Shown here: positions 27,825 through 37,656 of the stretch, piece after piece
How positions within the stretch are numbered: the first letter of the stretch is position 1
How the letters are laid out: each line of letters begins with the position of its first letter
The notes under the pieces: generated by a model
Databases searched by the model: none
What the model saw: the letters and a program-made list of their open reading frames with translations, nothing else
What the model was told of the DNA's origin: nothing
Source: Bacillus carboniphilus
GTDB lineage: Bacteria; Bacillota; Bacilli; Bacillales; JAIVKR01
Assembly (NCBI RefSeq): GCF_020524035.2
Contig: NZ_CP129013.1
Span: 3,162,001 to 3,226,000, forward strand
Direction of reading: 5' to 3'
DNA length: 64,000 nucleotides
Translations under genes and position numbers: made by a program

Positions 27825-28204
27825 AGTGAAATATGAATAGGGTATTAATATTATGGAAAACTCAGTCGTTTTTTAAATTTGTTTTTGAGCTAATCGGTTA
27901 GAAGATTAGTGTTTTTATTTCGTTTAATGAGTAGCGAAAATAATAATATGCTAAAATTGGTAAGAGTTTATGAATAGGTTTTAGTGTAACAAGAAACAAA
28001 AACCTTAAATATAGTGTTGAATGTTTAGAATGGAGTGGAATCTTATTGGAATTCATCATTGATAGTGAATGTTTTAATAAAGCAATATAAGATATAAATA
28101 AATTGGTGTCTTTAATAACCTCTTTTCCTATCCTGTCAGGCATAGAGTTTACAGCTAATAAAGATTGTTTACTCGTTATTTTAAACAGAAAGGGATGATT
28201 TAAA
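27825..28204. other. Stretch without a supported gene
   Basis: Only an 81-codon minus-strand frame (27898-28143) without a ribosome binding site is present; its composition does not look coding. The last 30 bases before 28205 hold the AGAAAGGGATGA binding region of the next gene. Confidence 0.3.
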
Positions 28205-29218
28205 ATGGGAGATATCAGTTATAAGTTGGACTTTAAGGATATATGCCGAACGTCTCTTCTTGGTGAGCTAGTGAATGAACCTAAGCCTATCTCTGGAGGA
28301 CTTTTACATCGAATGTTTTCCGTTGAAACTACTCAAGGGAAGTATGCAGTAAAGCTACTAAACCCAGAAATAATGAAAAGACCGAATGCGCTTAGAAATT
28401 ATGTGAACGCTGAAAAGATAGCCTATTTTCTTTCTAAAAATATACCAGCTCTCTCGACTAGAAACACGACGGATGATTTCATTCAAAACGTGAATGGACA
28501 ATACTATCTTGTATTTAATTGGATAGAGGGTGTAACTTTAAATCAAGTGAATATTAATAATAGTCATTGTGAAAAGATTGGAGGAATTCTTGCGGATATA
28601 CATAAGACTGATTTTAGTGAATTAAAGATAACAAATGATAAACATGAAAATAATCACTTAATAAATTGGGACTATTATTTGCAAAGAGGAAAGAAACAAT
28701 ATATGGAATGGGTTGACATCCTCTCTCTAAATTTCGATAACCTTAAGGGTTGGAATTTAGCGGCGAATGAGGCGGAGGATGTTCTGGCGTCTAATATGGT
28801 CATTAGCCATAGGGATCTGGATTCTAAAAATGTTATGTGGAATTTTGATAAACCAGTCCTTATTGACTGGGAATCAGCTGGTTTTATTAATCCTCATCAT
28901 GATTTAGTTGAAACAGCAATCTACTGGTCAACTAAAGAAAAAGGAGAGATTGATAAACAAAAGTTCTGCACATTTATACAAAGCTATCAAACGCGATACG
29001 GTCAAGTAAACGCCGATTGGAGAAAGGTATTATCACTTGGTTTTCTTGGTAAACTAGACTGGCTTGAATACAGCCTGAAAAGATCGCTAGGGATTGAGTG
29101 TACAGATGAGGAAGATAAGAAAATGGGGACGGAACAGGTAACAGCAACAATAAATGAAATTAGAAGTTATGCCGATCAAATTCCTATATTATTGAACTGG
29201 TTAAAGAATGAGTTATAA
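28205..29218 (+). CDS. Aminoglycoside phosphotransferase (APH)-family kinase
   Basis: A small-molecule kinase of the APH/choline-kinase fold, 337 residues. The N-lobe has ISGGLLHRMFSVETTQGKYA with the ATP-binding lysine in YAVKLLNP. The catalytic loop is VISHRDLDSKNVMW (HRD..xxN) and the metal-binding motif is VLIDWESAG. The substrate is not predictable: members act on choline, homoserine, sugars or antibiotics. A GGGATG site lies close to the ATG. No lesions; it stands alone between broken genes. Confidence 0.88.
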   Translation: MGDISYKLDFKDICRTSLLGELVNEPKPISGGLLHRMFSVETTQGKYAVKLLNPEIMKRPNALRNYVNAEKIAYFLSKNIPALSTRNTTDDFIQNVNGQYYLVFNWIEGVTLNQVNINNSHCEKIGGILADIHKTDFSELKITNDKHENNHLINWDYYLQRGKKQYMEWVDILSLNFDNLKGWNLAANEAEDVLASNMVISHRDLDSKNVMWNFDKPVLIDWESAGFINPHHDLVETAIYWSTKEKGEIDKQKFCTFIQSYQTRYGQVNADWRKVLSLGFLGKLDWLEYSLKRSLGIECTDEEDKKMGTEQVTATINEIRSYADQIPILLNWLKNEL

Positions 29219-29405
29219 AACATATTTGTTCCTTCAAAAATAAATATTTCGTTATTATTTTATTCTATGAATTAACTAAAGACTTTAACCGGAATATACC
29301 CTTTTATATTAATAAAGGATTTTTTTGGATGATCATAGTCAACAGAAATATTTAGTACTAAGTTGAATTCAGGATAATCTAATAGATGAAAGAAGGCTAG
29401 GTATA

Positions 29406-29871
29406 GTGTTAACAATAAAAAGAAAAAAAGAAAGTGAGGCACAACAGCTTTTAGAGATTCAGAAAGAAGAGTTTGCAGAGGATTTAAAAAAGTACCAAGA
29501 CCACGGAACAAGTCGTGTTAATGAACCAATAGAGAGACTACTTAAGAAAATAGAAATCTTTTTATACTACACAATATAGAATGATGATGAAATAGTTGGT
29601 GGTATTGACATTAGAGATTTAACCAATAACAGGTTTAAACTCAATAGAATATTCCTGTCTACTAAATATCAAAATAAAGTATTCGGTACGGACATTATGA
29701 ATTTGATTGAGAAAGAATTTCTCTCAGCAATGAAATGGTGTTTAGACACTCCGCATTTAAACAAAAGGAATCATCACTTTTATGAAAAACTAGGGTATGA
29801 AAAGGTGGGGGGAATACCAAGGTACAGATAAACTTATATTAATTGATTATGTGAAAAAATTAGCAATTTAG
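29406..29871 (+). pseudogene. GNAT acetyltransferase, broken
   Basis: From GTG: a LEIQKEEFAEDLKKYQDHGT N-terminus, EIVGGIDIRD, then NRIFLSTKYQNKVFGTDIMN in place of the acetyl-CoA loop, CLDTPHLNKRNHHFYEKLGY, and in another frame DKLILIDYVKKLAI. Lesions: a TAG in YYTI-stop-NDDE and one extra G in G6 (29807-29812) near the end. The loop itself (normally Q-x-x-G-x-G) reads QNKVFG, so one glycine is also altered. Inactive as written. Confidence 0.8.
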
Positions 29872-29987
29872 ATGATTCCATTACCGGGCAAGATTGTGAA
29901 ACAAGATTTAAAATGTTGATACGGAAGAGTGATAATCAATAAGTATCAACCCTCTAAATTCTGGAGATCCCCTCTATTGTAAAATAA

Positions 29988-30683
29988 TCACTTATTCATC
30001 GCATAATCAGCAGCTTTTATTGCATGAATTTTGGTTGTATCAAAGACCGGAATGTTGATATCTTGTTCTTTAATTAACATTGTAATCTCGGTGCAACCAA
30101 GGATAATACCTTCAGCTCCACGTTCAATTAGTCGGTCGATAATCTCTTTATATATTTGTCTAGATTCGGTACGTATGTCACCAAGACATAGTTCATTGTA
30201 AATAATATCATGAATCATAATCCGCTCTTCTTCATTAGGAATAATTACGTCTATTCCATATTTAGATTGTAATCGTCCCTTATAAAACTCCTGTTCCATC
30301 GTAAACTTCGTTGCTAGTAATCCTATTTTTCTTATTCCGGACTTCTCAATTTCTTCCCCAGTCGTATCTGCAATATGAAGAACGGGTATTGAAATCGCAC
30401 CTTGAATTTCTTCAGCCATTTTATGCATGGTGTTCGTACAAATGATTAAAAAATCTCCTCCACCTTTTTCAACACATTTGGCTGCTTTAATAAGTTCAAC
30501 TGTTGCTTTGGACCACTTTCCTTCAAATTGAAGGTCTTTAATCAGTTGAAAATCAACAGAGTACATGATACTTTTTGCAGAATGAAGTTTACCAAGCTTT
30601 TCTTTCACTCTTTCATTAATTAATTTGTAATAGATTGCTGAAGATTCCCAGCTCATCCCACCAAGTAGCCCTATAGTTCTCAT
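29988..30683 (-). CDS. Aspartate/glutamate racemase family protein (RacD-like)
   Basis: A cofactor-independent amino acid racemase. The N-terminus RTIGLLGGMSWESSAIYYKL and the two catalytic cysteines in IICTNTMHKMAEE and GIILGCTEITMLI are those of aspartate racemase. About 232 residues, normal length. Of two adjacent ATG codons the second (30683) is seven bases after GGAGG and is preferred; an earlier in-frame ATG at 30749 would add a 21-residue stretch that is not conserved-looking. D-aspartate for the cell wall or D-amino acid metabolism is the expected role. Intact and alone on the minus strand. Confidence 0.9.
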   Translation of the reverse strand: MRTIGLLGGMSWESSAIYYKLINERVKEKLGKLHSAKSIMYSVDFQLIKDLQFEGKWSKATVELIKAAKCVEKGGGDFLIICTNTMHKMAEEIQGAISIPVLHIADTTGEEIEKSGIRKIGLLATKFTMEQEFYKGRLQSKYGIDVIIPNEEERIMIHDIIYNELCLGDIRTESRQIYKEIIDRLIERGAEGIILGCTEITMLIKEQDINIPVFDTTKIHAIKAADYAMNK

Positions 30684-30848
30684 CATTTCGCCTCCAAAAG
30701 ATTCGATGGTAAAATATTGTTTGTTTTTTATTATAATACATCCTTTCAAAACTAGCTGATCATAATATCATGAAAGTTTTTTTAAAAAAAGGTTGCTAAT
30801 TATGGGGGAATATTGTAGCATATGAAATAATTTAACTTAGTTCATGTT

Positions 30849-31093
30849 AAAAGCAATGAAGAGGACAAGAATTATTTTTACGGTTATTAGAGAGGGAAGG
30901 AAAGGTGAGAGCTTCCTAGCTTAGGAAAATAATTTACCACCTATGAGCTGTATTGGTGAATCAAAGTATCCAATACCGTAAAAGCTACGTTACAGCACCA
31001 AAGCCAAAAGTATTTTTTTACTTATGGGAAATTGGGTGGAACCACGAAACTAACGCATTCGTCCCTTGTTATAGGGATGAGTGCGTTTTTTAT
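30849..31093 (+). promoter_or_regulatory. T-box riboswitch 1 (threonine)
   Basis: A full T-box leader: stem I with the AGGTGAGAG segment and an ACC triplet in TTTACCACCT as likely Thr specifier, then the conserved antiterminator sequence TTGGGTGGAACCACG (31033-31047), and the competing terminator AACGCATTCGTCCCT...AGGGATGAGTGCGTT with a T run. Uncharged tRNA-Thr should stop the terminator from forming. It is followed ten bases later by a second, nearly identical unit. Confidence 0.95.
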
Positions 31094-31103
31094 TCTACAA
31101 AAT

Positions 31104-31347
31104 AAAAGCAATGAAGAGGACAAGGATTATTTTTACGGTTATTAGAGAGGGAAGGAAAGGTGAGAGCTTCCTAGCTTAGGAAAATAATTTACCACCTTTG
31201 AGCTGTATTGGTGAATCAAAGTATCCAATACCGTAAAAGCTACGTTACAGCACCAAAGCCAAAAGTATTTTTTACTTATGGGAAATTGGGTGGAACCACG
31301 AAACTAACGCATTCGTCCCTTGTTATAGGGATGAGTGCGTTTTTTAA
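31104..31347 (+). promoter_or_regulatory. T-box riboswitch 2 (threonine), near-identical tandem copy
   Basis: It repeats unit 1 with only a handful of base differences (for example ACAAGG for ACAAGA, ACCTTTGAG for ACCTATGAG), including the T-box TTGGGTGGAACCACG at 31286-31300 and the terminator. The near-identity points to a recent tandem duplication. Two terminators in series require two uncharged tRNA binding events, which sharpens the response, as in B. subtilis thrZ with its tandem leaders. Confidence 0.95.
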
Positions 31348-31371
31348 TATATAAAAGGGGTGTTTATTGAA

Positions 31372-33291
31372 ATGAATGAAAAATTAATTAAAGTTCAATT
31401 ACCTGACGGAGAATCAAAGATATTTCCAAAAGGAATTACAGTAAAAGAAGTGGCAGAGTCAATTAGTTCAAGCTTAAGAAAGAAAGCCATAGCAGGGAAA
31501 GTAGATGAGAAACTGGTTGATTTATGCTATCAGCTTGAAAAGGATTCAACACTTTCTATTTTAACAATGGATTCGAAAGAAGGTTTAAATATTTTAAGAC
31601 ATTCTTCAGCGCATGTAATGGCACAAGCTGTGAAAAGACTCTATGGGGATGTGAAGTTAACGATAGGCCCCGTGGTTGAAGATGGTTTTTATTATGATTT
31701 TAAACTAGATCATCATTTGAATGAGGCAGACTTACTGGATATTGAAAAAGAGATGGAGAAAATTGTTCATGAAAATTTAGCCATTAAGCGAGTTGAAGTT
31801 TCTTATCAAAAGGCTGAGAACTTATTTAAAGAACAAGGTGAACCATTTAAATTAGAAATTTTAAAAGACATACCTAAAGATGAAAAAATAACATTATATC
31901 AACAAGGGGAATTTATTGATCTTTGTCGTGGTCCTCATCTTCCCTCAACTGGATTGATAAAAGCATTTAAACTAACTCATGTATCAGGTGCCTATTGGCG
32001 AGGAGATAGTCAAAACGAAGTTCTTCAACGTATTTATGGGGTCGCATTTCAAAGGAAACAAGATTTGAATGAGTATGTGAATTTCCTAGAAGAAGCAGCT
32101 AAACGAGATCATCGTAAGCTAGGAAAACAATTAGAGCTATTTATGTTTTCAGAGGATGCACCAGGAATGCCATTTTATTTGCCAAAAGGACAAATCGTTC
32201 GAAATGAACTAGAAAATTTTTCTCGTGGGCTACAAACAAATGCTGGTTATGACGAAGTTCGTACTCCATTAATGATGAATCAACAATTATGGGAAAAGTC
32301 CGGTCATTGGGATCATTATCAAGAGAATATGTATTTTTCTGAAGTTGATCAGGCTACGTTTGCCATGAAACCAATGAATTGTCCTGGTCATATGCTGGTA
32401 TTTAAAAACAGTCTTTATTCCTATCGTGATTTACCAATTCGGATGGCAGAGTTCGGTCAAGTTCATCGTCACGAATATAGTGGTGCATTAAATGGAATGC
32501 TTCGGGTCCGTACATTTTGTCAAGATGATGCTCACATCTTTGTTCGTGAAGACCAAATAGAAAATGAAATTAAGCAGGTCTTTGGTTTAATAGATCAAGT
32601 GTATCGTACGTTTGGCTTTGATTATTCGGTAGAGCTTTCAACTCGTCCGGAGAATTCATCAGGTGATGATCATCTTTGGGAAATCTCTGAAGGGTCATTA
32701 AAAAAAGTACTGGATGATTTAAAAATAGATTATCAGCTAAATGAAGGGGACGGGGCCTTTTATGGTCCGAAAATTGATTTTCATATTAAAGATGCTTTAA
32801 AACGAAGTCATCAGTGCGCTACGATTCAGCTAGATTTTCAAATGCCTGAGAAATTTGATTTGACTTATATTAATGAAAACAATGAAAAAATTCGTCCTGT
32901 TGTTATCCACCGTGCCATTTATGGCTCTATTGATCGCTTCTTTGGTATATTAATTGAACATTTTGCAGGAGCATTTCCTGTTTGGCTGGCACCGACACAA
33001 GTACAAATAATTCCTGTTTCACAAGTTCACATCGAATACTGTCTCAAGGTTCAATCCGAACTGAAACAACGAGGAGTAAGAGTGGATATTGACGATAGTG
33101 ATCAAAAGCTTGGGTATAAGATAAGAGAGTCGCAGATGAAGAAAATCCCCTATATTTTAGTCTTAGGGGACAATGAATTACAACATGAAGCAGTAAATGT
33201 TAGAAAATACGGAGAAAAACAATTACAAAGTATTCCATTTGATGAGTTTAAAATGAACATTGAAAAGCAAATAGAAGAACGTAGTCTTTAA
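31372..33291 (+). CDS. thrZ: Threonyl-tRNA synthetase (ThrZ-like)
   Basis: Class II synthetase that charges tRNA-Thr. Domains in order: TGS (residues 1-60, LPDGESKIFPKGITVKEVAE), editing domain with HSSAHVMAQAVKRLY and the LCRGPHLPSTG loop, catalytic core with motif 1 region, MKPMNCPGHMLVFK (zinc Cys), motif 2 RTFCQDDAHIF, motif 3 VVIHRAIYGSIDRFFGIL, and a C-terminal anticodon-binding domain. About 640 residues, full length. ATG 31372 lies nine bases after GGGGTG; a GTG four codons earlier overlaps that site. The double T-box and sequence style favour the second, regulated enzyme ThrZ over housekeeping ThrS, but this is an inference. Confidence 0.95.
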   Translation: MNEKLIKVQLPDGESKIFPKGITVKEVAESISSSLRKKAIAGKVDEKLVDLCYQLEKDSTLSILTMDSKEGLNILRHSSAHVMAQAVKRLYGDVKLTIGPVVEDGFYYDFKLDHHLNEADLLDIEKEMEKIVHENLAIKRVEVSYQKAENLFKEQGEPFKLEILKDIPKDEKITLYQQGEFIDLCRGPHLPSTGLIKAFKLTHVSGAYWRGDSQNEVLQRIYGVAFQRKQDLNEYVNFLEEAAKRDHRKLGKQLELFMFSEDAPGMPFYLPKGQIVRNELENFSRGLQTNAGYDEVRTPLMMNQQLWEKSGHWDHYQENMYFSEVDQATFAMKPMNCPGHMLVFKNSLYSYRDLPIRMAEFGQVHRHEYSGALNGMLRVRTFCQDDAHIFVREDQIENEIKQVFGLIDQVYRTFGFDYSVELSTRPENSSGDDHLWEISEGSLKKVLDDLKIDYQLNEGDGAFYGPKIDFHIKDALKRSHQCATIQLDFQMPEKFDLTYINENNEKIRPVVIHRAIYGSIDRFFGILIEHFAGAFPVWLAPTQVQIIPVSQVHIEYCLKVQSELKQRGVRVDIDDSDQKLGYKIRESQMKKIPYILVLGDNELQHEAVNVRKYGEKQLQSIPFDEFKMNIEKQIEERSL

Positions 33292-33396
33292 ACAGGATAA
33301 ATTTATGTAGGAATTCTTCCATTTATTTGAGCATCTTCTTAAAAAATAGTAGTTATTTGGTTATTATTCACTACTCCACTCCAGTGTATATCAAAA

Positions 33397-33439
33397 GAGG
33401 GCGAATAAATTAGTAATGTTCTGGTAACTAATCGCCCTC
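33397..33439 (-). terminator. Terminator between thrZ and the DUF4256 gene
   Basis: Stem GAGGGCGA/TCGCCCTC extended by ATTAGT/ACTAAT. On the minus strand it is followed by TTTTGATAT and lies just past the DUF4256 stop; it may also stop thrZ transcripts in the other direction. Confidence 0.8.
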
Positions 33440-33449
33440 CGATATATAA

Positions 33450-34007
33450 CTAGACCTTTAGCGAGCCTCGAAACCCTCTTGCAGCATAATAGGATTCGGC
33501 TCCGTTATGATAAATAAAGACGTGACCATAGCGAAAATCACAAAATAGTGCACCGCCGAGATCTCTAATATCCGCAGGGGTTTGTACCCAACTGGATGAT
33601 TTCTTATCAAAATCTCCATGTTTTTGTAACTCTCGATATTGATCTTCGGTCAAAAGTTCTATTCCCATAGAAGTGGCCATATCAAGAGCGTTATTTTCAG
33701 GTTTATGCTTCTTTCTAGACTCTAGTGCTTCACGATCATAACAAACACTTCTTCGACCTTTAGGACTTTCCACTGAACAATCATAAAATATGTATTCATC
33801 TGTCTCCTTATCGAATCCTATAACATCTGGTTCACCCCCTGTTCTTTCCATTTCATTGAGTGACCAAAGCTTTTCGGGATGAGCATCTAGTTTTTCTTGA
33901 ATTTTTGCCCATTCCATACTTTTGTGTCTATTCATATTTTTATCAAAGCGGACTTTTAATACTTCCATCATTTCTTCCCTTTGTTCTAGTGATAATTCCT
34001 TTTCCAA
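33450..34007 (-). CDS. DUF4256 family protein
   Basis: A 185-residue cytoplasmic protein with the family pattern: RFDKNMNRHKSMEWAKIQEK, NEMERTGGEPDVIGFD, YIFYDCSVESPKGRRSVCYD, NNALDMATSMGIELLTEDQY and ALFCDFRYGHVFIYHNGAES. Function unknown; widely present in bacteria as a single-domain protein. TTG at 34007 with GGAGG nine bases upstream sets the start. It starts four bases after the stop of the GNAT gene and is likely co-transcribed with it. Confidence 0.88.
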   Translation of the reverse strand: MEKELSLEQREEMMEVLKVRFDKNMNRHKSMEWAKIQEKLDAHPEKLWSLNEMERTGGEPDVIGFDKETDEYIFYDCSVESPKGRRSVCYDREALESRKKHKPENNALDMATSMGIELLTEDQYRELQKHGDFDKKSSSWVQTPADIRDLGGALFCDFRYGHVFIYHNGAESYYAARGFRGSLKV

Positions 34008-34011
34008 ATCT

Positions 34012-34554
34012 TTATTCCTCCTTCTTCTTTAAACGGTAATAAGACAGTATCCGATTATGGTGCTGTTGATCTCCAATAAACGTAAATCCAAGTTTATGAA
34101 GCACATTTTTTGAATGACTATTATTAGTACGAACCCGTGCAAAAACTTTTTTGACCTTAAGAGAATGAAACGCATATTGAACAGCTGCATTTCCTGCTTC
34201 TGTTGCTATCCCTTTCCCCCAATACTTTGGATCAAGAAGGTAAATGAGCTCTATCTCTTGTGAATCATCTATATATCTTAAACCGCAATGACCCAACATT
34301 TCATTGGTGCTTTTGCTAATCAATGCCCAAACTCCAATGTTATGTACTTCCCAATGTTCTATTATTCTGTTTATGTATGAGGTAGATTCTTCATACGACA
34401 TCCCTTTTCCTAACCCTAGCCATTTACCGACTTCATCTTTTTGTACAATTTTGGAGAACATATTGATATCCTCTTGTACAAATTTTCTCATATAGATTCT
34501 TTCTGTATTGATTATTTCGTTTCCTTTATTATTACAAATATGATCAATCTTCAC
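34012..34554 (-). CDS. GNAT acetyltransferase, RimJ/RimL type
   Basis: Acetyl-CoA-dependent N-acetyltransferase. The domain begins NTERIYMRKFVQEDINMF and includes EIELIYLLDPKYWGKGIATE (acetyl-CoA loop), AAVQYAFHSLKVKKVFARVR and NSHSKNVLHKLGFTFIG. The substrate is unknown; relatives modify ribosomal proteins or small molecules. The frame is open back to 34662, but that extension has no binding site and no family likeness; GTG at 34554, ten bases after AAAGGA, is a better start. Possibly the true start codon is lost or non-standard. It precedes the DUF4256 gene by four bases. Confidence 0.8.
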   Translation of the reverse strand: MKIDHICNNKGNEIINTERIYMRKFVQEDINMFSKIVQKDEVGKWLGLGKGMSYEESTSYINRIIEHWEVHNIGVWALISKSTNEMLGHCGLRYIDDSQEIELIYLLDPKYWGKGIATEAGNAAVQYAFHSLKVKKVFARVRTNNSHSKNVLHKLGFTFIGDQQHHNRILSYYRLKKKEE

Positions 34555-34759
34555 TGCAACACTTTCCTTTACTGCACTTTTATATATTTTACCATTCAGA
34601 TATACTAAGAGGGAAGGTGCAGGGAGGTTTGATTTAATCACATCCAAAATGGAAAACGTCAAAATTCAGGTTAGACCCTCGAATTCAGAGACCCATAAAC
34701 TAGGATTACCTGTTTTATCGAGCGTTATTGAAAATTGTAAATAACTATGGTCAAACGAG

Positions 34760-34792
34760 AACCACTTACAACATAACCTAAGTGGTTTTTAT
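34760..34792 (+). terminator. Rho-independent terminator-like hairpin
   Basis: Stem AACCACTTA/TAAGTGGTT with a ten-base loop and a T run. No gene on the plus strand ends just before it, so it may mark a lost gene. Confidence 0.7.
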
Positions 34793-35325
34793 ATTGATTG
34801 TAGGTATTTTTGTGTCATTATTCCTGTGTTAAAAATGGGTGCGAATGTAATGAATAAAAGTAGGTTTTTCATTGGAGAACTCATTTGATTGGATATGTTG
34901 AGGTTCATTTAAGTTAAAGCAATGAAAAGCAAAGAAGTTACAACCGGAAAATTAGTCTGCTTTTTAAGGACTTGATCATTTTCTCACTCCTGACTTGGAT
35001 TACTATAATTTGACAAATGTTGTATGATAATAAAAGGAAGCGAAAAGTTACTCCTGTACTTTATGAAAATAGAGTTGATAACTTCAATGGTGTTTTCTAT
35101 ATTTTATTAGAATAACTCTAAGAAATTTAAAGAAAGAAAATAAAACTTCGTTTACAAGGGTTATAATACCGTAGAAATACTGTTAATATGTTTAAAAATG
35201 GATTTTTTTTTAGGAGAGAGAGATGTGGAGAATTTTGTATCGTTTTGTTTGCTAATTATATTGTTGATTATTAATATACTTTAAATGAGCAAATTCAGAT
35301 CAAAAAAATTCCATTAAATTAAATA
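34793..35325. other. Stretch without a supported gene
   Basis: AT-rich, with stops in all frames and no recognisable protein similarity, terminator or RNA motif. It ends at the left end of the next IS. Confidence 0.4.
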
Positions 35326-35329
35326 GAAA

Positions 35330-36600
35330 AAGACATGACCACTAACTTGGGTTAAAATTAAAGCTCCAACACCATAACCCTAACCAAGGAGTGTTCATGT
35401 CCAATGACTAGATTATCACATCAAGAAAAAATCCACAATATTTTAGAGGAATGGCGTTTACCACTTTATTTTTCCAAGCCGTCTATGAACCATCTTGTTT
35501 CTATGATTGATGGGATGCTGAGTTTCGGTTTCACAGGAAAGATATCGCAAATTCATGCGCTAAGCTTTTGTAAAAAACATCGTACAACATTAAGCTATTT
35601 TTTAAATAAAGGTGCTTGGGACGAAACCTATTTAAATCAAATTACAAAACAAAAAACCGCCCAAACCATTCACAAAAACGCAAGAAAACAAAAGGAACCT
35701 GTATTCCTTCTCTTTGATGACACCATCGGACAAAAGACCAAACCTTCGTCACAGGCTCAGTCTCCTATTGAATCTTGTCAGTACCATTTTTGTCACAAAG
35801 AAGGAAAACCTGTTTACGGACATCAAGTCGTTGGAATGATGATGCAAAGCGGGGATTTAGCGTATCCCTATGATTTCGCCCTATATAACCAATCGAAAGA
35901 AAAGAGTAAAATTCAAATGGCCGTTGATATGATTGACTCTTATGTAAAGCGAACTGTATCAACCTATATCCTTTGTGATAGTTGGTATACCTCTAAACGT
36001 ATCATTGAAGCTGGACTAGGGAAAGGAATTCATACGATAGGAGCTCTTAGAAGCAATCGCATCTTTTTCCAAAAGGCGAGCGAAAACAAATCAAACAGTT
36101 TGTTCCCGATATTTCAATGGAAGAAACCGACCTTGTGACCGTTGGTGATGAAACCTATCGAGTCTATCGTTACGAAGGAAAACTGAATGATTTAGAGCTT
36201 GGTGTTGTATTGCTTTGCTTCAAAGAAGGCGAACCAATGGAGCCTAAAAACGTACGCAGCTTCCTATGTACAGATATACAGCTATCCACAAAGAAAATCT
36301 TAGACTACTACTCCAAACGATGGTCAATTGAAACGTATTTTAAACAAATAAAAGGATCGTTAGGTTTTGATGGATATCAGATTCGCAGTGAAAAAGCGAT
36401 CTTGAGATATTGGACAATTTTAAACTTCACCTATATTTTCGCAAGCCTTTTAAAAGGCACAAAATTTTGCGAAGCTCTCCATGAAATCAGGAATCAAAAG
36501 TTTGGTAGCATCATTAGGTTTGTATATGATCAAGCAACTCAAGGAGAAGAACTTGAAAAGATTAAAAAAGAGCTTTTAGTTGCCTAGGGTACTTGTCATT
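35330..36600 (+). mobile_element. Insertion sequence with a DDE transposase (IS4/IS701-like)
   Basis: Approximate ends from weakly matching termini, left ATGACCACTAACTTGGG and right (reverse complement) ATGACAAGTACCCTAGG. It carries one transposase gene. Its right end lies just before a small membrane protein gene with a weak start, which may have lost its 5' end to the insertion. Confidence 0.65.
35404..36587 (+). pseudogene. DDE transposase, frameshifted
   Basis: N-terminal half: SMIDGMLSFGFTGKISQIHA, FLLFDDTIGQKTKPSS (catalytic Asp), KPVYGHQVVGMMMQ and TYILCDSWYTSKRIIEAGL (second Asp). C-terminal half: YSKRWSIETYFKQIKGSLGF with the glutamate. The halves overlap in different frames; ATCTTTTTCC (T5 at 36064-36068) is one T short of giving the expected RIFFPKGERKQ. 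Corrected length is about 394 residues. A ribosome site AAGGAG precedes the ATG. Confidence 0.8.
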
Positions 36601-36652
36601 TCATTTTTGTTGGTAATTTTTGTATTGATTTTTACTCAATTAGAGTAATATA

Positions 36653-36904
36653 TTGAAAAACAAAAGTATATTAAAAGAGATGACATCCTTTCAAATTATA
36701 GGTGTAGGGGTATCATACTTAATATATATTTCATTAGTCATAATAGGTATATACATGTTTAGTTGGATTGGAAGAGGTATTAACAATCATCTCTTAAAAG
36801 AAACCGTTCAATTCATTGTCTTTTTATTAATACTCTATTTATGTTCAAAATTTATAAGCAAAGTATTGAACAAAATTACCGGTGGTGTCCTTCCAAAAGA
36901 ATAA
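36653..36904 (+). CDS. Small membrane protein, two helices
   Basis: About 83 residues from TTG, with helices FQIIGVGVSYLIYISLVIIG and TVQFIVFLLILYLCSKFISK. The start is weak and close to the end of the IS, so the native start may be lost. It ends 20 bases before the binding site of the next gene. Family unknown. Confidence 0.5.
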   Translation: MKNKSILKEMTSFQIIGVGVSYLIYISLVIIGIYMFSWIGRGINNHLLKETVQFIVFLLILYLCSKFISKVLNKITGGVLPKE

Positions 36905-36924
36905 AAGTTAGAAGGCGGAGTGAT

Positions 36925-37340
36925 TTGAATATTTACAAAGTAAAGTGTTTAATAATCGATTTTCTGAGTTATGGCTGTTGATAATGTCTCTAGCTTTCTT
37001 TCTTTTTGGATGCAGCCTTGAAAATTATCAGGAGGAAAGTTTTAATACTGATCAAAGAGATGGTTCATGTGAAGAAGGATATATCGTTTTCCATGAGGGA
37101 AACACCAGTTTTTATTATGGATGAGAATATTAAAAAGGAAGACAAAGTTTTGTCTTTTGATGAGTTGGAAGCAAAATATAGTCCGAATTTATTTATATTA
37201 AATGTGGAAGATGAATACATAAAGGATCTTGAATCAGGTCAAAGGTATACGTATGGTCTCAAAAAATTTTAGAATCATATAATCCTCAACTAGAGGTTGA
37301 ACATTTAGAAGTAGCGAACGAAAACGATTTTAGAAACTGA
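36925..37340 (+). pseudogene. Lipoprotein-type gene with several frameshifts
   Basis: TTG after GGAG begins NIYKVK; one frame over the signal peptide reads LWLLIMSLAFFLFGC (lipobox LFGC) and continues ENYQEESFNTDQRDGSCEEG, YIVFHEGNTSFYYG, stop. Further shifts lead to MDENIKKEDKVLSFDELEAK, NLFILNVEDEYIKDL and then SQKILESYNPQLEVEHLEVA. At least three breaks, so it is decayed beyond a single sequencing error. Function unknown. Confidence 0.6.
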
Positions 37341-37359
37341 GGAAGGAGGTGTGGGTCAT

Positions 37360-37617
37360 TTGCTACCCATTATACTGTCGATAATACTTGTTATCACCCT
37401 GTTTATTTCTATAGTATTTGTTATTCAAAAAAGAAAAAAGGCAGGAATAACAGGGATCAAAAGTGCGTTAACGCCCATTTGTTTTTTTCTTATGGCCATC
37501 GTAAACCTTCTAGCTTATTGGTTTAACTTTCTTGGTCTATTGAATTGGGCCCTCATTGTTTTATTGTTATTTTTAGGAGCATATTTCACAAAATATTTAC
37601 CAGCGCCAATTGAGTAA
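37360..37617 (+). CDS. Small membrane protein, three helices
   Basis: TTG 37360 has AGGAGGT nine bases upstream; GTG 37351 would touch the site. About 86 residues: PIILSIILVITLFISIVFVI, then a basic loop QKRKKAGITGIKS, LTPICFFLMAIVNLLAYWFN and LLNWALIVLLLFLGAYFTKY. Function unknown. It precedes the metallophosphoesterase gene by 40 bases and may share its transcript. Confidence 0.65.
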   Translation: MLPIILSIILVITLFISIVFVIQKRKKAGITGIKSALTPICFFLMAIVNLLAYWFNFLGLLNWALIVLLLFLGAYFTKYLPAPIE

Positions 37618-37656
37618 ATACTAACGGCTAGTCATAATGAAAAAGGAGACGTTTCC

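Noticed and set aside
27898-28143. An 81-codon minus-strand open frame
   Set aside because: No ribosome binding site and no recognisable pattern; the region is otherwise non-coding.
29272-29511. A 79-codon minus-strand frame opposite the broken GNAT gene
   Set aside because: It is the complement of the GNAT coding sequence, whose plus-strand reading is clearly conserved.
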